Origin: Gonocerus acuteangulatus
Lineage: Eukaryota > Arthropoda > Insecta > Hemiptera > Coreidae
Length of the DNA stretch: 64,000 bases
Reading direction: 5' to 3'
Assembly (NCBI GenBank): GCA_946811695.1
Contig: OX328127.1
Coordinates: 49,615,774-49,679,773, forward strand
Numbering within the stretch: position 1 is the first letter of the stretch; every line of letters starts with the position of its first letter. The notes beneath the pieces are model-generated. The model made no database searches. It had not been told where the DNA came from and was given only the letters and a program-made list of their open reading frames with translations. A program made the position numbers and the translations under genes. Of the stretch, positions 57,486 through 64,000 are shown one piece after another.

Positions 57486-58875
57486 TTTTAGCACGTTTAC
57501 TCCCTATCTCCATAGGGAGAACCCGCTTATGAGGTTGACCTCATGACGCAATCCGGAAGTGCCGACTAGAAACTTTCACGTTTCAGACCCTATAGATCAC
57601 GAAAATATAGGTGGCCCAATTTGTATATATATGCTTGTCTGTTCGCGCTCTAGCAAGCTCAAAAATGGTCCGATTTTAACGAAATTTGGTACAAAAATCT
57701 GTCATCTAATTTGAAAGGTCAAGTTCGTTAACCAGCAGAATCCGCCCACTAGAAGATAGTGTTTGGGGTGAAATTCGCGCAAAAAAAAATCGTAACTGAG
57801 TTTATATGCTTGCAGGTTCTTGTTTTATAGGTTTCTTAACATAAGAAAACGAATAAAACCATTTATAAGGTGATATCTGTAACCGTTCCTGAGAAAAGTG
57901 GATTCAATGTTTTTGTAAGTCATTATAGTTTTGTGAATACTTAGAATCGCGGGATTCAATTGAAATATTTTCTACAACTTGGAAATTAATCTTAACTAAG
58001 ATGTTTAAATTTTGGTTATATTTAGAGTTAAGGAAGAATGCGAAAAAAAGAATTTATTAATAGACATGAAAAGTTTTCGGATCTTCATACATTTTTCGTA
58101 AATATCTCGATAACGGTTGGGAAATCGTGCTAAGTGGGACGAGAGCATTCGAATGCTTACTAAATTCTCTACAAAAAAAGGTTCTGAAGCAATATTCGAT
58201 GGGGCAACGTCAATCAGAGATATAAGCGCTTAAATCTTAAAAAATGTTTGTTTTGCTGTTTAAAAAGGGGGTTTCTCTTTGTTTATCTCACTTTTTAATT
58301 GTTTTTTTCTTGTTTTAAATTGCATTTATCAGTAAAATTAGTATAGTAGTAAAATAATCTAAAAAAAAGGTGAAAGGTATTGGAAATAATAAGTTTGGAG
58401 TGGCTGTGGTAATCAAGATGGCTGTGGCTAATCATGATGACGTAGTTTGTTTTGAATTCTGCTGTCTATATAACCTTCCTCATAGCCTCCAACTGAAGTT
58501 ATCGTTATTTCTTATTTTATAGAAAGATTTAACCCACGACAGAATGGAATTTTATTCGCCATGAAGCACATATTTACAGTTGATTATAACAGTAAGACGA
58601 ACCTATAGATAGCCCGGCGCTAATGGCCAAGTTGTAGATGCGCCGTAAAAAAAAACAGTAAGACGAATTTGCTAGTAAAACAAGATACTTAAAATGACAA
58701 CGAATTTTTGGTTGTTTAGAATAGAGCCTTCTCAGCAGTAGTCGAAGAGTAAGTACGTTTTCAGTACATAATTGTATTGACTTATACAGATTAAGAATTA
58801 TCCGCTAATCTATTCCATTTCTTCGAGATGTACGTAACCGCGCTAAGATGACGCAGTTCCTGCGAGTCGGACTTT
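57486..58875 (-). mobile_element. DINE-1-like family A copy 3
   Basis: On the minus strand it starts AAAGTCCGACTCGCAGG at 58875 with TTAGCGCGGTTACG inside. It ends with a hairpin CTCCCTAT-ggag-ATAGGGAG, then TAAACGTGCTAAAA at 57486. The reverse complement of the end, TTTTAGCACGTTTAC, again matches the subterminal repeat, so the two have diverged together relative to copy 1. The TA tract is short here. It carries a tail-only SINE at 58602-58654. Confidence 0.72.
58602..58654 (+). mobile_element. Tail-only SINE insertion 5
   Basis: CCTATAGATAGCCCGGCGC, TAATGGCCAAGTTGTAGATG, then CGCCGT and about nine A. The stem pairs GGCGC with GCGCC (the latter one base offset). A perfect 13-bp target repeat ACAGTAAGACGAA flanks it (58589-58601, 58655-58667). 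The CTATAGATAGCCCGGCGC part is the body of the 5S- and tRNA-headed SINEs, so it is a 5'-truncated copy. Confidence 0.92.
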
Positions 58876-61515
58876 TTTCAAGTAATCAACTCAAGAAACA
58901 AAATCACCTTAAAGCTGCTTGAATAAGTATGTTTGTGATCATGTAATTCGGGACCTGACTTAATTTTACTTCAAACTATTTAGTACTAATATATTATTGT
59001 TTTATGCCGATTCGGTCAGGTTGAAGTCTAATACAATGATGTTATGAAGAGTAAATGTCTGATAGTCCCGGCCAGTAAGTCCAAGAATAAAATTATAGGC
59101 TCATTCTCGTCTATTTATCACCCCCCCCCCCCCCCATATCCCGCAGAAGTTTCAAATTCGTTGTTCAAGGTCGAACCCAAATGGCAAAATAAATGAAAGG
59201 TTGAAATGACGCCAATTAAAAGGACAAAAAGATGTGTAAGAGGAGAGGCGTGAGGGCGCGGCTATCTGATGATAAGGGAGATAAGAACAGACCTTTATTT
59301 TGCTGCGGGCAAGGGTTGCGGCTAACGAAGATCGGATCTGACTTTTTAATTCGAGCCGGGGGAGGGCCGACTGGAGACAGTAAGCTCCCTAACAAAGGGT
59401 GTTAATATAATTGGCAGTGTTCCCATGTAGCCCGCCACCGCCAGAACCCCTTCATTTAACTCCATTGTTTCATCCCATTATCTGACGATAAATCTACTCT
59501 TTAATAAGACCCCACTTATCCGGAGAAAAAGATGGAAACACATTGTTTCAAGCAAAACAACCTAAAACGCACTAGGATTTATAAAGAAATCTACCTATAA
59601 AAAAAAGATTTAACAAATCATGCCTCTTAGCTGATAATCAAATATAATTAATCAAAAAACACGAGACAGAAAGCTTAAAAGTTCCTGAGTGTAATCAAGC
59701 CAAAAACGCTCGCCAAACGTTTATCATCAAATAACTGAAGAAGGTTAAAAATGCATACTAATATGATTTCTTCATTTTTTAATATTATAAATTCAATTGT
59801 TTTATGAAAGCTCAATACTTAAAAGCTGTTGATGAATAACGAATTCCAAAGCTAATATAAGAAGAATTGCGAAAGGTCAATATGAACTTAAAATCCCTAT
59901 CAATGTTCAATATAAAGCCTCGTTGGTTACCAAATGAATCTTATCAGATCAGCAAGGTTCATAATACATAGCAATTTACGAATCTCAAACTCAAAAGCAC
60001 TTTGGAAGGGAGCATAAGAAAAATAAAAAAAATAACCTGAAAACCATCAAATTTCTTCAACTACAACAACATTATGGCATAAACAACAGTAACAGCTTAT
60101 TTTTCTAAAGGAATATAAAGACCGTTTTGCCAGTAAAATCTGTTGGGCGGAATTTAAAAAAAAAAAAATAATAATAGTAATATAACTTGTAAATTATTTG
60201 CACAGGGAATAATTCAGTCAATATTTTCACAATAACGTTTACCACAGAGAACAGAGAGTGGCATATGGCTACAGAAGGACACTCCGAGTTTAGTACTGCA
60301 AAGTAATTCCTTAGCATCTATCCGACAGTAGTAGCTAATGTAAGGTTTGCCGTAGGTATTTATTCAATGGATTATATCAGATTTAAATACTATTTACTAT
60401 GCATTAACACACAAATAAACATATACAGAAATAAATAATAATATCAAGTCTGTCTCGCACTAGCTGCGTAAACTGAGTACAATCATCAGAACAATAAATA
60501 CTATTGTGCTATAAAAGAAAAAGCAGTTTCGAATATTTTATTGTTGGTTCATTGCATGAAAAATATGACCGAAAGGGTGTAGGATTAACAGCTTCAATCC
60601 CACTCCTAATGGACTAATTGATTTCATTGTTACAGTATAGCTCTGTCAGTAGTTTGTGATCTGACACACTGAATTTCACTCGAAACTATAACACGCCCTA
60701 GAATGGAATACATAAATCGTTAATTTCCTTGGTCAAGAAGAAGAAATATCCAAATCGACTCAATCCGACAAAAGGAACGGAATTATTCTCCTTTGTCAGG
60801 CAAATGGAGTGAGAGGCTGAGAATCTATTTGTTTTTCTCCAAATTAATAATTCCAAAACTAGAGAAGCCATTAAAGCAACAATTGGCTTGGAAAGATGTA
60901 ATTGGCACTAGATGGAGTACTAAGTATAAAATGGCCAGTGGCTGCAGGCTGGGCTATATATGGTTAAGCAGGAGGCATTATGCACATATACCACCTCAGC
61001 AGGGAGCTTCGATAAATTCTAGCCACACAACTTTGGTCTAATGGCTAGTCTGGACCACTTAAACAATACCCTTTGTTTCCAGGGCCCTTAATAATAATTA
61101 ATGATGGTAATCAAATAAAACAACCTTTACTTGAATAACTGCTACGAAATTTACCTATTAAAATAATTCCTAGGAAATAACAATAGACGAATTCGACTAA
61201 GTAAAACTGTGAACAAAAAATGATCTCCATAATAGATAGTTCGTTAAATAAAAATAAAGAAAATGAAAAAAGAATTATGACAAATAAGTTTGCAATTTGC
61301 GAAACGGTTCATTCATTAATAAAACAAAACTTCCGACTCACAGGAATTGCACCATATGAAATAGCAAAGAAAAGCTATATTTTTGGAGTTAACATGGTAC
61401 TAATGCGTCGATTATTTTCATGACTTAGGGATTGTATTACAATCTTCTTAGGGAATGTATTATAAACACAAAGAACCCAAGAGGTCATTCTCACTATTGA
61501 AGCATAAATATTTCA
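58876..61515. other. No gene recognised
   Basis: Mostly unique AT-rich sequence with a C-run near 59120. Possible diverged family A/B starts occur near 60447 (CAAGTCTGTCTCGCACTAGC) and 61330 (CTTCCGACTCACAGGAATTG). No protein motif in the short ORFs. Confidence 0.4.
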
Positions 61516-61517
61516 GT

Positions 61518-61842
61518 TGACAACATCATAACAGTGACGACATCTGACTTAAACAAAACCATACACACTATCACACTGTATAAATGGGAAGAAAATTGGC
61601 TGAAGAGTGAATGTAAATTAAGAGAAATAAGGAACACGGCCAAAGCCTGGGTAACAGAATCATTCACTCGACAAGACGAAGTAATTTTATGCAGACTACG
61701 TATAGGCCACACCCGACTTACCCACTCATACTTACTGGACAGAAAGGAAAGACCAACGTGTAGACTATGCAACAGAACATTAACTGTAAAACATATCCTG
61801 ACAGACTGTAGACAACGCAGCAACTTAACGATTCCTCATGAC
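61518..61842 (+). pseudogene. I-type LINE ORF2 C-terminal remnant, 5' part
   Basis: Encodes YKWEENWLKSECKLREIRN, then CRLRIGHTRLTHSYLL and the Cys motif CRLCNRTLTVKHILTDC. This part is open. It is interrupted after IPHD by the family C hAT MITE and continues at 63082. It is 5'-truncated, like the remnants at 21.3 and 47.3 kb. Confidence 0.8.
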
Positions 61843-62374
61843 TAGAGCCCGGAAGTTAGGCATTTATTTTTGGGCAAAATAGGCAGGCAAAAAGGCACTT
61901 AAAATACTGAAAATAGGCAGTACTGTAATTAAAATTGGCATTTATTAGGAGTAAAGGTAAAGAGGAACCTTACTCATTAATGATGAAAATATGTATTTTA
62001 AATACTCATTCATTTCTTTATTACCAACTAGCTGTTACCCGGCGTGCCATGCTACGCCTACTTTCTGCTTCCATAAAATCAAAAATAAATTAGGAACCCC
62101 GTTCATTGTTTCGAACCCGTGACCTCCGTACTGTGATTCATAAACGATTTTAACCTAGCCTATGGCTCTCCCCGAATCACGACCTACATGTTTGATCAAA
62201 ATCGGTCGAAATGTGTGGATTTGTATAAGGAACAAACATACAGACAGTCAGCTGGTAGACGTTTTTGACTTCGCCTACAACACTTCTCGGATTAAGATCT
62301 ACTTGTGTCCCAAGTTTGGTCAAAGTCGGTCAAACGGTGTGGATTTGTATAAGGAACAAACAGACAGACACGTG

Positions 62375-62455
<81 letters not shown>

Positions 62456-63073
62456 TTTATCACAGAATTAGTGTACTTACTCTCAAGGGAATTACTTCCC
62501 TTGTTACAAGCAACAACAAGATGCTTTTTCAAAGTCTCATCTGTTATAGACCTTCTCAGAAAAAATGTTTTTCATCATGGCAAAACTTCCTCTGCATTAT
62601 CTTGTCATTTCTAAATCCGGAATACCAGGTAATTACACATTATCACAGCAAAAGGGCTGTGAGGAAGGAGTTGTGACTGATTTCCCTCATCCTCTCTCAT
62701 TTCTCCTATTCATTATGCTTGTGCATTTCTTCTACTAAGGAAGGTTCTGTTATTTACAGAGGTAAATCCATGGGCTGGGAAAATAAGCTTTCGAATAGAT
62801 ATTTGTGAAGGCAATTCGTAATTTGTGCAACCTTTTTTGTCTTCGATGAACGGAAATTCAATATGTGTTTTTTGAAATGTTTAAATCGCAGAAAAAAATT
62901 AAATAACAAGCAAAAAAGGCAAAAATAGGCAACGGAAGCCAAAATAGGCAAAAAAGGCAAAATCAAAATTGTCTCTACACTTCCTAAATGCAGGAAAACA
63001 TATTTATTTCAATCTGATTCTTCAATATATCCATTCAGAAAAAAAAAACATTTTGCCTAACTTCCGGGCTCTA
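61843..63073. mobile_element. hAT-type MITE, family C copy 2
   Basis: Same TAGAGCCCGGAAGTTAGGCA terminal repeats as copy 1 and a perfect 8-bp target repeat CTCATGAC (61835-61842, 63074-63081). It includes the same Helitron-like 3' end near 62020 and about two of the 120-bp units, then a TA tract (about 62375-62453). The two copies are very similar outside the variable centre. Confidence 0.9.
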
Positions 63074-63081
63074 CTCATGAC

Positions 63082-63168
63082 TTACATGACTTACTGACAG
63101 AAGGTAGTCCGTACATTCAAATACTTCTAACATATTTAAAATATACACACATTCACTCGAAAGAATAA
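63082..63168 (+). pseudogene. I-type LINE ORF2 C-terminal remnant, 3' end
   Basis: Continues the frame broken at 61842: LHDLLTEGSPYIQILLTYLK then YTHIHSKE and stop. Removing the MITE and one target copy restores the frame exactly. About 230 bp of AT-rich sequence after the stop may be its 3' UTR, ending near an AATAAT run at 63390-63410. Confidence 0.8.
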
Positions 63169-64000
63169 CTATATGTCATTTTTAATGGAAACATTTTATT
63201 CTTTATTATTTCATTGTATATAATATTTTTATATATATATTTTTTTTTAAATTTTATTTCTTTTTTTCTTAATACTTTTTGTTACCTTCGTTTATTTTAT
63301 AACCAACTGACTATCACTTGACTACCAACTGACTGACTTTGATTCTGCCGTTCTTATGAGGTCGTCGCCCTTATTGCGAAACCCAACAACAATAAATAAT
63401 AATAATAATAGAAGGAAACCAAAAAAAAAAAACATTTAAAACTTTAAGACCGATTTTCTCCGACTGATATAGTCCTATCGAAATTTGGATATGAACTTTC
63501 TTGTCAAAACTTTATTGTGGCCTCCTTCCAATTGCTATATTTTTGAAATCGTTTTCGTAATATTTAAGAAAGTTGCTCACTTTCCGCCATTTTAGAATAC
63601 CCGAAACTATAATTATAGCTTTCACACTTGTCATCTTGAACATTCCTGACGCCAAAATACGTCTAAAAAGTGAACCTGGAAGTGTCTAGACCCCGAAAGC
63701 GAAAACACGCTAAAAGAGGCAATTAATAAGACGATATGGATTGTCCTATTTAGTTTTTATTTTATTTTATTTATTTTTTACCAGGATACCTTATCCTGGT
63801 AAAAGGTGACTAGACGACAAACTAGCAAAGATAACTATGATCGAAAAAAAACAGGATTCTATATTTCATCGCTTTTATCCCCTAAACTTTCGTCGAAAAT
63901 AAAACTTTATAATAAGAATATTCTGTCTATGTTCATAACAGTATGAGGGGTTTGAAATAAGAACAGTTGTCCTAGGTTCATAATTCACTAAAAATATTTC
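63169..64000. other. No gene; a diverged family A-like segment and a small hairpin
   Basis: About 63430-63600 resembles the interior of family A (GATTTTCTCCGACTGATATA, then TCGAAATTTGG). At 63780-63800 is a hairpin ACCAGGATA-cct-TATCCTGGT. No supported coding region. Confidence 0.4.

Overview
The window looks like repeat-dominated nuclear DNA of an arthropod. It is AT-rich, has many long (TA)n tracts, and shows no bacterial-style operons, no ordinary multi-exon host gene that I can recognise and no intact structural RNA gene. Arthropod origin is inferred from the mix of elements: I-type and Jockey-type LINEs, a Penelope-like element with a GIY-YIG domain, Tc1-like and hAT-like DNA transposons, Helitron-type and DINE-1-like elements, and SINEs with tRNA-like or 5S-rRNA-derived heads. 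I cannot fix the order or species.

Layout. 0-9.6 kb: a hAT-type MITE (181-752) and two full copies of a DINE-1-like element (family B, 3082-4308 and 7200-8490). 9.7-15.3 kb: two Helitron-type copies in opposite orientation enclosing a foldback element. 15.6-17.6 kb: a tRNA-headed SINE, a second retroposon with a related tail, and very short tail-only insertions. 19.1-20.8 kb: a broken ZAD-like gene of unknown function. 21.3-23.3 kb: an I-type LINE tail split by a Tc1-like element. 24.7-25.8 kb: DINE-like family A. 26.2-32.6 kb: a full-length, apparently intact I-type LINE with both ORFs and a 14-bp target duplication, with 5S-derived SINEs close to both ends. 33.8-36.3 kb: a decayed Helitron with a helicase C-terminus, a tRNA-headed SINE and a family B fragment. 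36.6-37.9 kb: a mariner/IS630-type transposase remnant and a GC-rich LTR- or promoter-like block. 38.3-39.6 kb: family B, minus strand. 40.0-41.3 kb: a hAT-type MITE (family C). 42.8-46.5 kb: a Penelope-like element with 969-bp inverted arms, then a second Penelope fragment. 47.2-48.4 kb: another I-type LINE tail. 49.3-55.4 kb: family A interrupted by a Jockey LINE. 57.5-58.9 kb: family A, minus strand, carrying a tail-only SINE. 61.5-63.2 kb: a third I-type LINE tail split by a second family C hAT MITE.

How the parts relate. The intact LINE (26368-32381) ends in a hairpin followed by poly(A). SINEs with 5S or tRNA-like heads end in hairpins at the same place, similar in loop but with different stem bases that still pair. 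Five insertions of about 50-76 bp, each flanked by a direct repeat, consist of little more than that hairpin and poly(A). This suggests a LINE that mobilises a modular SINE set by recognising the 3' hairpin. Families A and B share a 5' end sequence, a subterminal inverted repeat matching the 3' end, (TA)n tracts and a 3' hairpin ending GCTAAAA. This is DINE-1/Helentron-like architecture and accounts for many of the TA tracts.

All calls come from reading the sequence. No database search was run, so family names are assignments by motif and architecture.
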